A DNA stretch of 55,918 nt from Rhodospirillales bacterium (GTDB lineage: Bacteria > Pseudomonadota > Alphaproteobacteria > ATCC43930 > CGMCC-115725). The stretch covers positions 1-55,918 of the forward strand of contig DAHUYF010000038.1 of assembly GCA_027315365.1 (NCBI GenBank), read 5' to 3'. This document shows positions 34,015 through 42,613 of the stretch, piece by piece (the first letter of the stretch is position 1; each line of letters starts with the position of its first letter). Position numbers and translations under genes: made by a program. The notes under the pieces are model-generated. The model was not told the DNA's origin and ran no database searches. It worked only from the letters and a program-made list of their open reading frames with translations.

Positions 34015-34797
34015 ATGTTGCAAGGCAAGGTCGCGGTGGTCACCGGCTCGACCAGCGGCATCGGTCTCGGCATCGCCGCGGCGCTCGCCGCCGACGGCGC
34101 CGCGATCATGCTCAACGGCTTCGGCGATGCCGGCGCGATCGAGCGTCTGAAGCGGGATCTCGCCGAACGCCACGGCATCAAGGCGGGGTATTCGGCCGCC
34201 GACATGTCGAAGCCGGCGCAGATCCGCGAGCTCGTCGCCGCGGCGGAGCATGAGCTGGGATCGGTCGACATCCTCGTCAACAATGCCGGCATCCAGCATG
34301 TGGCGCCGGTGGAGAGCTTCCCCGAGGACAAATGGGACGCGATCATCGCCGTCAACCTCTCGGCCGCGTTCCACGCCAGCAAGGCGGCGATTCCCGCGAT
34401 GAAGCGGCGAGGCTGGGGGCGCATCATCAACATCGCCTCCACCCACGGGCTGGTGGCGAGTGCCGAGAAGGCGGCTTATGTCGCCGCCAAGCACGGCATC
34501 ATCGGCCTCACCAAGGTGGTGGCGATCGAGACTGCCAATGCCGGTATCACCTGCAACGCGATCTGCCCGGGCTGGGTATTGACGCCGCTGGTGCAGCGGC
34601 AGGTCGAGGCGCGCGCCAGGGAGCGGGGGCAGACGGTGGAGCAGGCGAAGAACGCGCTGCTGGCGGAGAAGCAGCCGATGTTGCGCTTCACCACGCCGGA
34701 GAATCTGGGCGCGCTCGCCTGCTTCCTGTGCAGCGACGCCGCCGCGACCATGACTGGCGAGGCGTTACCGATGGACGGCGGCTGGCTTGCGCAATAA
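34015..34797 (+). CDS. bdhA: 3-hydroxybutyrate dehydrogenase
   Basis: This 260-residue short-chain dehydrogenase converts D-3-hydroxybutyrate to acetoacetate with NAD, the first step in using PHB monomers. It has the cofactor motif TGSTSGIGLGIA (10-21), NNAG (89-92) and the catalytic Ser142, Tyr155 and Lys159. The sequences ASTHGLVASAEKAAYVAAKH and CNAICPGWVLTPLVQRQ are specific to this enzyme, as is the length. CAGGAG lies six bases before the ATG at 34015. The stretch to metY (283 bases) holds several hairpins. It fits a PHB-storing bacterium, though no phaC lies in the window. Confidence 0.93.
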   Translation: MLQGKVAVVTGSTSGIGLGIAAALAADGAAIMLNGFGDAGAIERLKRDLAERHGIKAGYSAADMSKPAQIRELVAAAEHELGSVDILVNNAGIQHVAPVESFPEDKWDAIIAVNLSAAFHASKAAIPAMKRRGWGRIINIASTHGLVASAEKAAYVAAKHGIIGLTKVVAIETANAGITCNAICPGWVLTPLVQRQVEARARERGQTVEQAKNALLAEKQPMLRFTTPENLGALACFLCSDAAATMTGEALPMDGGWLAQ

Positions 34798-34835
34798 GCC
34801 GGCTGCGGTTTTGGCTTCAGCAACTCTTAACCAAA

Positions 34836-34880
34836 GCGGACGATACTCCGTCCGCGGTTGGGGCTAGTCCCCCGCCGCGG
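34836..34880 (+). other. Overlapping alternative hairpins in the metY leader
   Basis: Hairpin A has a 7-bp stem (34836-34842 with 34849-34855, 6-base loop). Hairpin B pairs 34852-34857 with 34875-34880 and 34860-34863 with 34869-34872. They share 34852-34855, so only one can form. The arrangement resembles an attenuator or riboswitch expression platform, or the terminator of bdhA; I recognise no known SAM riboswitch. Confidence 0.45.
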
Positions 34881-34913
34881 GTTCCGGCATCGTCCGCACC
34901 TTTGCACCTTCAA

Positions 34914-34938
34914 GGAGCCGTCACTCGCTGACGGCTCC
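34914..34938 (+). other. 10-bp perfect hairpin upstream of metY
   Basis: Positions 34914-34923 pair with 34929-34938 around the loop CTCGC. No T-run follows on the plus strand. It may end bdhA transcription or act with the alternative hairpins at 34836-34880 in control of metY, 143 bases downstream. Confidence 0.5.
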
Positions 34939-35080
34939 GCGCCGCCCCCGGCGGCGGCGTGCCAAGCTAGCTTCGCTTGAGGCGGCTGCGGCAAGGGCGC
35001 CCGATTCGGGCCGGCGGATGCCGTCGGCGCCCGCTTTCGTGTATGGTGCTCGCTCCTTTGGGTTCTCCCGCGGAGCCGCC

Positions 35081-36409
35081 ATGGCCGAGGCCAAATTTCC
35101 CAGCTTTGCGACGCTGGCATTGCATGCCGGGCAGCGTCCCGATCCCGCCACCGGCGCGCGCGCCGTGCCGATCTACCAGACGACGAGCTATGTCTTCCGC
35201 GACAGCGACCACGCTGCCGCGCTCTTCAACCTCGAAGAGCCCGGCTATATCTACTCGCGCATCGCCAATCCCACCGTCGCGGTGCTTGAGGAGCGCCTGA
35301 CGGCGCTCGAGGGCGGTGTCGGTGCGGTTTGCACCGCCAGCGGCCAGGCAGCGCTGCATCTCGCCATCGCCACGCTGATGGGGGCGGGCGGCCACATCGT
35401 CGCCGCCGCCTCGCTCTATGGCGGCTCGATCAACCTGCTGAAGCTGACGCTGCCGCGCTTCGGCATCACCACCACCTTCGTCGACCCGCGCGACCCCGCC
35501 GCCTTCGCCGCGGCGATCCAACCGCAGACGCGTCTGGTCTTCGGCGAGATCCTCGGCAATCCCGGGCTCGAGGTGCTCGATATCGCCGCGGTCGCCGCTG
35601 TGGCGCATGACGCGGGCCTGCCGCTTCTGGTCGACGCCACCTTCGCCACGCCCTATCTCTGCCGCCCGATCGAGCATGGCTGCGACATCGTCATGCATTC
35701 GGCCACCAAATGGCTGGGCGGCCACGGCGTCGCCATCGGCGGTGCGCTGATCGACGGCGGCCGCTTCGACTGGCATCGCTCGGGCAGGTTTCCGACCTTG
35801 AGCGAACCCTATGCCGGCTATCACGGCATCGATTTCGCCGCCGAGTTCGGGCCGCAGGCCTTCGTCATGCGTGCCCGCGCCGAGGGGCTGCGCGATTTCG
35901 GCGCCTCGATGAGCCCGGCAAACGCCTTCCACCTGCTCCAGGGGGTCGAGACCTTGCCGCTGCGCATGGCGCAGCACATGGCCAATACCCGCCGCGTGCT
36001 CGATTTCCTGACCGCCTCCGACGCGGTCGCCTGGGTGCTCCACCCGGACCTGCCGAGCCATCGCGACCATGCGCTCGCCCGCCGGCTGCTGCCGCGGGGC
36101 GCCGGCTCGGTCGCGAGCTTCGGCGTCAAGGGCGGCCGCGACGCCGGCAAGCGCTTCATCGACAGCCTGCAGCTCGTCTCCCATCTCGCCAATGTCGGCG
36201 ACGCGAAGACCCTGGTGATCCATCCCGCGAGCACGACGCACCAGCAGCTCGACGCCGCGGCGCTCGCCGCCGCCGGGATCGGCGAGGACATGGTGCGGCT
36301 CTCCGTCGGATTGGAGGATGCCGCCGACATCATCGACGACCTCGCTCAGGCGCTGCGCTCGGCGCAGCGCTCGGCGCAGCGCTCGCCGCTGCGTCCGGCG
36401 GCGGAATAG
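35081..36409 (+). CDS. metY: O-acetylhomoserine aminocarboxypropyltransferase
   Basis: This 442-residue PLP enzyme of the Cys/Met metabolism family makes homocysteine directly from O-acetylhomoserine and sulfide. The N-terminus [20 protein letters not shown], the [16 protein letters not shown] region and the PLP lysine Lys210 in [10 protein letters not shown] are typical, as is the long region [13 protein letters not shown] that separates MetY from cystathionine synthases. The C-terminus carries a short Arg-Ser-Ala-Gln repeat (36355 on) from a 12-base tandem repeat. The ATG at 35081 starts the conserved part. It heads an operon with a hydrolase (8 bases on) and a thioesterase, and has a structured leader. 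Confidence 0.92.
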   Translation: MAEAKFPSFATLALHAGQRPDPATGARAVPIYQTTSYVFRDSDHAAALFNLEEPGYIYSRIANPTVAVLEERLTALEGGVGAVCTASGQAALHLAIATLMGAGGHIVAAASLYGGSINLLKLTLPRFGITTTFVDPRDPAAFAAAIQPQTRLVFGEILGNPGLEVLDIAAVAAVAHDAGLPLLVDATFATPYLCRPIEHGCDIVMHSATKWLGGHGVAIGGALIDGGRFDWHRSGRFPTLSEPYAGYHGIDFAAEFGPQAFVMRARAEGLRDFGASMSPANAFHLLQGVETLPLRMAQHMANTRRVLDFLTASDAVAWVLHPDLPSHRDHALARRLLPRGAGSVASFGVKGGRDAGKRFIDSLQLVSHLANVGDAKTLVIHPASTTHQQLDAAALAAAGIGEDMVRLSVGLEDAADIIDDLAQALRSAQRSAQRSPLRPAAE

Positions 36410-36417
36410 AGGGCGCG

Positions 36418-37206
36418 ATGGAATTCCTCCTCGACGGCAGGCGCGTCTATGCCGGCACCGGCGGTCGCGGCTACGATCCGGCCGTGCCCACGGTCGTGCT
36501 GCTGCACGGTGCCGGCATGGACCACACCATCTTCGCGGCGCAGGCGCGCGCGCTGGCGCATCACGGGCGCAACGTGCTGGCGCTCGACTTCCCCGGCCAC
36601 GGCCGCAGCGACGGGCCGCCGCACGAGGGCATCACCGCGCTCGCCGACTGGGTGCTCGCCGCCGCTGCCGCTGCCGGTGCCGAGCGCTTCCGCGTCGCCG
36701 GCCACAGCATGGGCGCGCTCGTCGCGCTCGAGACCGCGGCGCGTGGCGGCTCGCGAGTCGAAGCGCTGGCGCTGATCGGCTTCGCGCCGGAGATGCACGT
36801 CCATCCCGACCTGCTCGCCGCTGCGCGTGCCGGAGATCACGCGGCGGTCGAGCTGATGACCGGCTGGAGCTTCGCCGCGCAAGGCCGCCTCGGCGGGGCC
36901 AGGACGCCGGGCCTGTTTCTCCCGGGCAGTGCGCTCCGCCTGCTGGAACGGGCGGATGGGCGCAGCCTGGCCATCGACCTCGCGGCCTGCGACGCCTATC
37001 GCGGCGCCGCCGACTCGGCGGGGAAAATCCGCTGTCCGGTGCTGTTGCTGCTCGGCGGCGCCGACCGCATGACCCCGCCGTCGCGCGCCCGGAGCTTCGC
37101 CCCGGGCTTCGCCGATGCCCGGGTCGTCGTGCTGCCGGAGGCGGGGCACCTGCTGACGATCGAGGAGCCGGCGGCGACGCTCGCCGCGCTGCGGACGGTG
37201 CTGTGA
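36418..37206 (+). CDS. Alpha/beta hydrolase
   Basis: This 262-residue alpha/beta-fold hydrolase has the oxyanion region [12 protein letters not shown], the nucleophile elbow GHSMG (Ser97), an acid in [10 protein letters not shown] and the catalytic His in [12 protein letters not shown]. It has no signal peptide. The fold alone does not give a substrate; esters, thioesters or lactones are all possible. It lies 8 bases after metY and overlaps the next thioesterase start by one base, so it could act on a product of the same pathway, for example recycling an O-acyl or thioester by-product. Confidence 0.85.
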   Translation: MEFLLDGRRVYAGTGGRGYDPAVPTVVLLHGAGMDHTIFAAQARALAHHGRNVLALDFPGHGRSDGPPHEGITALADWVLAAAAAAGAERFRVAGHSMGALVALETAARGGSRVEALALIGFAPEMHVHPDLLAAARAGDHAAVELMTGWSFAAQGRLGGARTPGLFLPGSALRLLERADGRSLAIDLAACDAYRGAADSAGKIRCPVLLLLGGADRMTPPSRARSFAPGFADARVVVLPEAGHLLTIEEPAATLAALRTVL

Positions 37207-37661
37207 TGGCGACCGCGGCGACCGACCGGCGGAGCGACTACCCGCACTTCCTGGCGATCACCACGCGCTGGATGGACAACGATCTCTACGGCCACGTCAA
37301 CAACGTCGTCTACTATTCCTTCTTCGACACCGTCATCAACGAATACCTGATTCGCAAGGGCGATCTCGACATTCAGCAGGGGCCGGTGATCGGGCTGGCG
37401 GTGGAGACGATGTGCCGCTTCCACCGGGCGTTGGCCTATCCCGAGCCGGTCGAGGCCGGGCTGCGCGTCGGCACGCTCGGTCGCTCCAGCGTGCGCTACG
37501 AGATCGGCCTGTTCAGCCCCGGCGTGGCGGAGCCTGCCGCTACCGGCCACTTCGTCCATGTCTTCGTCGAGCGCGCTTCCCGCCGGCCGGCGACGATCCC
37601 CGCGACAATTCGCGCCGCTCTGACGCTGCTCATGCCACCGGAAAAACACACCGCCGGTTGA
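37206..37661 (+). CDS. Acyl-CoA thioesterase (4HBT hot-dog family)
   Basis: This 151-residue hot-dog fold protein has the catalytic segment [20 protein letters not shown] with the active-site Asp near 24-26. YbgC/FcbC-type members hydrolyse acyl-CoA esters. The C-terminus is basic. It starts with ATG at 37206, sharing one base with the hydrolase stop, so it is the third gene in the metY operon. The chain-length preference cannot be read. A link with methionine synthesis is not established; the two hydrolases may simply have been added to the operon. Confidence 0.85.
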   Translation: MATAATDRRSDYPHFLAITTRWMDNDLYGHVNNVVYYSFFDTVINEYLIRKGDLDIQQGPVIGLAVETMCRFHRALAYPEPVEAGLRVGTLGRSSVRYEIGLFSPGVAEPAATGHFVHVFVERASRRPATIPATIRAALTLLMPPEKHTAG

Positions 37662-37721
37662 CGCGACTCACGAGATAGGCGACTCTCCGTCAGTCCCTTT
37701 TGCGAAGGGAGCGGGCCGACG

Positions 37722-40700
37722 TTGCGTAAAGTGTGGGGGACCCTTCTGTCCGGGCCGGTACTGTCGGCGGTCTGGCTCGTCATTTGCGCCATTTACATCC
37801 AAACGCAGGTCGGCTGGGACGTACTGGCCTCGATGCTGCCCAACGAGATCGCCGTGACGGTGCTCGGCGTCGCCATGCCGCTCGCCTTCATCTGGGTGGT
37901 CAGCAGCTTCCGCCGGCGCGCCGGCGCGCTTGCCGACGCGGCGGCGCGGCTTGCCGCGCAGGTCGACGCGCTCACCTCCCCGTCCGAAGGCGCCGAGGCG
38001 CGGGCGCGCAGCGCCGGCGAGATGCTGCGCCGTCAGGCGGAGGAACTGGCCGAGACGGTGGGCGGTGCGGCCCAGCGGCTCGAGCAGACGGCGAGCGGCC
38101 TTGGCGCGCGGATGGGCGATATCGCGACGACGGTGAGCGGCGCCGCCGAGCGCGCCGAGCGCAGCCGCGGCGGGCTCGAGGCGACCGCCGGCACGATCGA
38201 ACGCTTGGCGGCGACGATCGGCAGCCACGCCGCCCAGATCGAGAAATCCGCCGGCCGCGATCTGGCTGCCGCGACCGAGCGTCTGGCCGGCCAGGTGGCG
38301 GTGGTCGAGACCGTGGTCGAGCGCGCCTTCAGCGCCAGCGGCGACCGTATCGCGGGCCGCGCCGGCGAGCTGCAGGCGAGTCTCGTCGATGCCTTCGAGC
38401 GGGCTGCCGACCGCACCGGCGAGGAACTCGGCCGCGTCGGCGACCGGCTGCTGCGCGAAGCCGGCGCCGCGGCCGACCGCGTTGCCGCCGAGATCGGCGC
38501 CTTCGAAGCGATGGTGGCGCGCAGCACCGGCGCGGCGAGCGAACGGATGGCCGAGCAGAGCGGCGCCATCGAGCAGTTGCTGGGCCAGGTCTCGGCGCGG
38601 CTCGAGGCCTCGGCGACCCAGATCGGCGGCGCGGCGCGGCGCCGAGGCGCTGCACGCCGAGACCGAGGCGCTGCTCGTCGCGTCGGACAAGGCAGCGGCG
38701 CAGGCCGAGGTGCTTGCCACCACCTTCCGCAACTACGCTGCCGATCTCACCCGCCACACCGAGCAGAGCGCGAGCCAGGCGGAGCTGCTCGGCAGCACGT
38801 TCGCGCGCCAGGCCCAGGCGCTGCGCAATGCCGCCGCCGAGGCGCTGGTGCGCGTCAAGGACGGCGGCGAGGCCTTCGGCGGCAATGCGGAGCACCTCGC
38901 CGCCGCGGCGCGCAGCGCCAGCGCCCGGGTCGAGGAGGTGGGCGAGGCGCTGCGCCAGCAGGCGCGCGACTTGCTCGCCGCTTCCGAGCAGTCAGCGGTG
39001 CGCGTCCAGGCGGTGGGCGAGTCGCTGCGTCAGCGCAGCCAGGACATTTCGGCGGTGGTGCAGGGCACCATCGCCACTGTGCGCCAGGCGGTCGACAGCT
39101 TCCGCGAGAGCGGCGAGGCGCTCACCGGATCGGCCGACCAGGCCGCGACCAAGGTGGGCGAGGCCGCCAGCGGCCTGCGCGGCCAGGGCGCCGAACTGCA
39201 GGCGATCGCCGATCAGGCGGCGGCGAAGATGCGGCGGGCGGGCGAGAGCTTCGACCAGCAGGCGGACCGCCTTGCCACCGCCACGGCGGAGGCGAGCGCG
39301 GCGCTTACCAATGTGGGCGACATGCTGCGCCAGCATCTCGACGGGATGAAGGAAGGCACCGAGACGGCGGTGGCGCAGGTGGGCCAGCTGCACGAGGGGT
39401 TCACCCAGCAGCTCGGCCGGCTGAACGCCGTGCGCAACGCGGTCGCTGCGCAGGTCGCCGAGATCCGCAGCGTGCTGCAGCAGCAGACTCAGGAGCTTAC
39501 GCGCGCCTCCGAAGGGGCGGTGCAGCGCTCGAGTCAGGTGGGCGACGCCTTCCGCGAGCATTCGCGCCTGTTGCGCGACGCCGCCACCGAGGCGAGCACG
39601 CAGGCGGAGGCGATGGCGGTGGTGATGCAGCGCCAGGTACGCGATCTTCACACTGTGGCCGACAATCTCTCGGCGCTCACCGCCACGATCAACGAGACGC
39701 TGCAGGCAGGCGCCGGCGAGGTGACGCAGGCGACCGACCGCGCCCATGGCAAGATCGGGGAGATCGGCCAGCTTCTCGCCGAGCAGAGCCGCGCGCTCAG
39801 CCAGGCCAGCGAGGTGGCGGGGCTGCGGCTCGGACAGAGCGGCGATCTCCTGCGCCAGCGTGGCACCGAAGTTCAGGAGATCGCCGACCGCGCCGCGGCA
39901 AAGCTCGGCGAGGTCGGCGATCGCTTCAGCGAGCGCAGCCAGCAGGTGGCCTCGGCCAGCGATACGGCGAGCGGCAAGCTGCGCGATTCCAGCGCCGCCT
40001 TCCGCCAGCAGGCGCAGGACCTTGCCGGCGCCGCCGACCGCGTCGCGTCGCGGCTGCAGGATGCGAGCGAGCACCTGAACGAGCGCGCCGCGGCGGTGGC
40101 CGGCGCCGGGGATCTCGTCGCCAACCGGCTGCAGGAGCTGGGCGAGGCCGCGCGCAGCCAGGCGACCAACCTCACCGTCGCCTCGGAGGCGGCATCGACC
40201 AAGGGCGAGCAGCTGAACGAATCGCTGCGCCGCCAGCTGCGCGATCTCGCCGCCGCGGCCGAGCATACCGGCAGCCAGCTCGGCGAGGTGCGCGGCGCGC
40301 TGCGCGAGCAGACGACCGAGCTCAACGCCGCCACCGATAAGGCGGTGGAGCGGCTGCGCGACGTCGCCGACAGCTTCCGCCGCCATTCCGGCGACCTCAT
40401 CGCCGCCGCCGATCGCGCCGGCGTCAAGGCAAAGGACGCCGCCGTGCTGTTCGAGACGCAGACCGAGAGCCTGCTCAAGGCGGCGAACGAGGCGTCGAGC
40501 GAAGCCCAGCGCGTGCGCGAGGCGGCGATCCAGACGCAGCAGGACACCTTCCTCAAGGCCGCCACCTTTATCATCGAGACGCTGCAGTCGATCGCGGTCG
40601 ACCTCAACCGCGTGCTCGATCAGAGCATCCCGGATGCGGTGTGGAAGCGCTTCCATGCCGGCGACCGCGGCATCTTCACGCGCCAGCTGCTGCAGATGCA

Positions 40701-40914
40701 GGAGAAGAACGCCGGCTCGCTGATCAAGAAGAAGTTCGAGGAGGATCCCGGCTTCCGCGACTACGTGCTGCGCTATCTCAACCAGTTCGAGAATCTGCTC
40801 GCTCAGGCGCGCGAATGCGACCACATGGACGTGCTCGGCGCCACCTTCGTCACCGCCGATGTCGGCAAGCTCTACCTCATCCTCTCCAATGCCGTAGGCC
40901 GGCTGAAGCACTGA
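37722..40914 (+). CDS. Membrane-anchored giant coiled-coil protein with 25-residue repeats (reading frame broken near 38640)
   Basis: Read with one frame correction, this encodes about 1,060 residues: two N-terminal membrane helices (about 13-30 and 43-61), a helical region (about 65-305), 25 uninterrupted repeats of exactly 25 residues (38647-40521), and a globular C-terminus (from QTQQDTFLKAATFIIETLQS to the end). The frame changes by +1 between about 38625 and 38645 in a GC-rich run; both flanks keep clear coding character, so sequencing error or recent mutation is likely. The start is a TTG at 37722 (GTG at 37731 is possible). Layout (two membrane helices, long coiled coil, conserved end) recalls Caulobacter TipN and large alphaproteobacterial apolipoprotein-like proteins. 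Role in envelope or polar organisation is inferred. Confidence 0.65.
38647..40521 (+). repeat. 25 tandem 75-base units encoding 25-residue helical repeats
   Basis: The 1,875 bases divide into exactly 25 units of 75 with no insertion or deletion. Unit position 2 is Leu, Phe or Met in 24 units and position 9 is Leu, Ile, Met or Val in all 25 (Leu in 19). A loose consensus is small-[L/F]-R-x-Q, then L at 9, A at 12-16 and G-[E/D] at 24-25. DNA identity between units is low, so this is a structural, old repeat. Confidence 0.85.
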
Positions 40915-40982
40915 GGGTGCCGCGGCGCCTGCGTAGCAGGCGCGAGAGCCGCTGCCCCCCAAGTGCCATCCGGGCACGCGAA

Positions 40983-41010
40983 CCCCCGCGAGCGCGGGCG
41001 CTCGCGGGGG
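40983..41010. terminator. Strong GC-rich hairpin between convergent genes
   Basis: A 12-bp perfect stem (40983-40994 with 40999-41010, loop CGGG) lies between the coiled-coil gene and the hsp20 gene, which converge. An 8-bp hairpin (40925-40943) precedes it. No T-run, so it may work with Rho or only protect 3' ends. Confidence 0.45.
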
Positions 41011-41032
41011 GGGGCGACGACTCGGTCGGAGT

Positions 41033-41488
41033 TCAGGCCGCTTTCTGGTCGATGACCCGGGCACCGCCGCCCTTGGCGATCTCGACCTTGCGCGGCTTCA
41101 TCGCCTCGGGGATCTCGCGGACGAGGTCGACATGCAGCAGGCCGTTGTCGAGGCTGGCGCCGGCGACCTTGATGTGATCGGCGAGCTGGAAGCGGCGTTC
41201 GAAGGCGCGCCGGGCGATGCCGCGATAGAGGTACTGTCGGTCCTCCTCCTCGGCCTTCGACTTGCCGGTGACCAGCAGCGCGTTTTCCTGCACCGTGATG
41301 TCGAGCTCGTCGGCAGCGAAGCCGGCCACCGCCATGGTCAGGCGGTAGGCGTTCTCGCCGGTGCTCTCGATATTGTAGGGCGGGTATCCGTTGCCGCTGT
41401 CGACCCGCGTCGCCGCGTCGGCGAGCCGCATCAGGCGGTCGAAGCCGATGCTGGAACGGAACAGGGGAGAGAGATCGAAGCTGTCCAT
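41033..41488 (-). CDS. Hsp20/alpha-crystallin small heat-shock protein (IbpA-like)
   Basis: This 151-residue chaperone has the N-terminus MDSFDLSPLFRSSIGFDRLM, the alpha-crystallin domain (about 35-130, with YPPYNIESTGENAYRLTMAV and YRGIARRAFERRFQLADH) and the IbpA-type C-terminus. The ATG at 41488 is chosen because GGAGGA lies seven bases upstream; the ATG at 41494 touches that site. It holds denatured proteins for refolding by DnaK/ClpB. A candidate RpoH promoter is about 100 bases upstream, as expected for a heat-shock gene. Monocistronic. Confidence 0.93.
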   Translation of the reverse strand: MDSFDLSPLFRSSIGFDRLMRLADAATRVDSGNGYPPYNIESTGENAYRLTMAVAGFAADELDITVQENALLVTGKSKAEEEDRQYLYRGIARRAFERRFQLADHIKVAGASLDNGLLHVDLVREIPEAMKPRKVEIAKGGGARVIDQKAA

Positions 41489-41590
41489 GACCATATCCTC
41501 CGATGAGCAACATGGGGTTCCGCTCGGGCCCGCCGGAATGGCCGGACCCGGAAACGGATCGGACCCGCAAGGCGGCGTCCGACGCTATCG

Positions 41591-41618
41591 AGATAGGTAT
41601 GGGGCTCGCCGGTTCAAG
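41591..41618 (-). promoter_or_regulatory. RpoH (sigma-32) promoter of the hsp20 gene
   Basis: On the minus strand CTTG (41618-41615), 17 bases, then CCTATCT (41597-41591) match the alphaproteobacterial heat-shock consensus CTTG-N17-CYTATNT. Transcription would start near 41584, about 95 bases before the hsp20 ATG. Confidence 0.7.
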
Positions 41619-41714
41619 AGGGCCCGAACAGGGTTAACGGCGGGTGCGGGCGCCGCCCTGGCCTAGCCGCGTCCGGGATGGTAGAGACCGCGCGGCAAGG
41701 CTAGAGTTATCGAC

Positions 41715-42107
41715 GTGACGGCGACCACCTTCTTCAGCAAGACCTACAACGAGGCGATGGACCTTCTGGTCGAGGCGCGCGACTACTTGGCGCATCGCGA
41801 GCCGATCGACCGGCAGGCCCTGATGCCGCTGCAGCGCCTGCATTTCTGCTGCGAGACGATGCGGCTTACGGCGCGGCTGACGCAGATGATGGCCTGGCTG
41901 CTGGCGCAGCGCGCGGTCTTCGCCGGGGAGATCAGCCAGCAAGACGCGCTCGCCGAGCATGGCGCCCTGGCCGAGGTCGAGATTTGCATGGGCAGCGAGG
42001 CCGAGGCGGCGATGCCGCAACGGCTTGCCAGCCTGCTCGACCGCAGCCGCCGGCTCTATCTGCGCGTCGCCCGCCTCGACGAGATGGCGCGCCGTCAGAT
42101 CGCCTGA
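41715..42107 (+). CDS. rcdA: RcdA-family protein (DUF1465), regulator of CtrA degradation
   Basis: This 130-residue helical-bundle protein begins FFSKTYNEAMDLLVEARDYL at residue 6 and has the core LHFCCETMRLTARLTQMMAW and LLAQRAVFAGEI, which identify RcdA/DUF1465. In Caulobacter it is the adaptor that, with CpdR, PopA and ClpXP, brings CtrA to the cell pole for degradation at the start of S phase. The start codon is the GTG at 41715. It stands alone between divergent hsp20 and convergent rpmE. Presence of RcdA implies a CtrA-type cell-cycle circuit in the organism. Confidence 0.88.
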   Translation: MTATTFFSKTYNEAMDLLVEARDYLAHREPIDRQALMPLQRLHFCCETMRLTARLTQMMAWLLAQRAVFAGEISQQDALAEHGALAEVEICMGSEAEAAMPQRLASLLDRSRRLYLRVARLDEMARRQIA

Positions 42108-42138
42108 CCCGCGCCGGGACGATCGCGGGACCGCTCAG

Positions 42139-42366
42139 CTACTTCTTGACGCCGATGCCGCCGAAGCGCTTGTTGAAGCGCGCGAGCTGGCCGCCGCTGT
42201 CGAGCAGCCGTTGCTGACCGCCGGTCCAGGCCGGGTGCGACTTCGAATCGATTTCCAGGCGCAGCGTGTCGCCGGGCTTGCCGTAGGTCGAGCGCGTCTT
42301 GTAGCTCGTCCCGTCGGTCATCACGACCGTGATCTCGTGATAGTCCGGATGAATACTGTCTTTCAT
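42139..42366 (-). CDS. rpmE: 50S ribosomal protein L31
   Basis: This 75-residue protein begins [20 protein letters not shown] and contains [20 protein letters not shown], diagnostic of L31. It has no cysteine, hence it is the zinc-free (C-minus) form that is the ordinary L31 in alphaproteobacteria. The ATG at 42366 begins the conserved N-terminus. It is monocistronic and diverges from the small lysine-rich gene; the 247-base intergenic region between them is rich in inverted repeats. Confidence 0.94.
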   Translation of the reverse strand: MKDSIHPDYHEITVVMTDGTSYKTRSTYGKPGDTLRLEIDSKSHPAWTGGQQRLLDSGGQLARFNKRFGGIGVKK

Positions 42367-42459
42367 CGCTCCGCTCCGAAAAAAGCTGCGGCTTTATAGC
42401 GGAGCGAATCGCGCGGCGCAACTGCGCGACCCTCGTCGATTCGCCGGGGAAACGCCGAG

Positions 42460-42505
42460 AAAACGCGCGCGAAAACCGCGTCGCGACTCCGTTTTCGCGC
42501 GTTTT
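42460..42505. repeat. Inverted repeat of GAAAAC/GCGCG character
   Basis: AAAACGCGCGCGAAAAC (42460-42476) is matched by GTTTTCGCGCGTTTT (42491-42505), complementary apart from one extra CG step. It lies in the rpmE to small-basic-gene divergent region. It could be a binding site, a hairpin or a remnant of a repeat family. Confidence 0.5.
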
Positions 42506-42548
42506 GACGCGAAAAGCCGCTCGCCGGCCCGGTTTTTTCGCAATTCCA

Positions 42549-42578
42549 TTCGACTTTCGGTTGCGACTTACATAGAAT
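42549..42578 (+). promoter_or_regulatory. Candidate housekeeping promoter of the lysine-rich peptide gene
   Basis: TTCGAC (42549-42554), 18 bases, then TAGAAT (42573-42578), about 36 bases before the ATG at 42614. Both hexamers are imperfect but the AT-rich -10 stands out. Confidence 0.35.
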
Positions 42579-42613
42579 CTCCGGTGTTTCGTCGGCACAG
42601 GGGGTTTGATCTC

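Noticed and set aside
34798-35080. Known SAM riboswitch upstream of metY
   Set aside because: I could not match SAM-II or SAM/SAH consensus elements; only generic hairpins are visible.
38620-38650. Programmed ribosomal frameshift in the coiled-coil gene
   Set aside because: No slippery heptamer, stop codon or downstream structure typical of programmed sites; the repeat register fits a small deletion better.
38647-40521. CRISPR or satellite DNA
   Set aside because: The repetition is at protein level; the 75-base units are not conserved in DNA and keep an open frame.
38992-41064. 690-residue minus-strand open frame opposite the repeat gene
   Set aside because: It is the antisense shadow of a GC-rich, codon-periodic repeat gene; its protein is His/Arg/Leu-biased with no recognisable domain.
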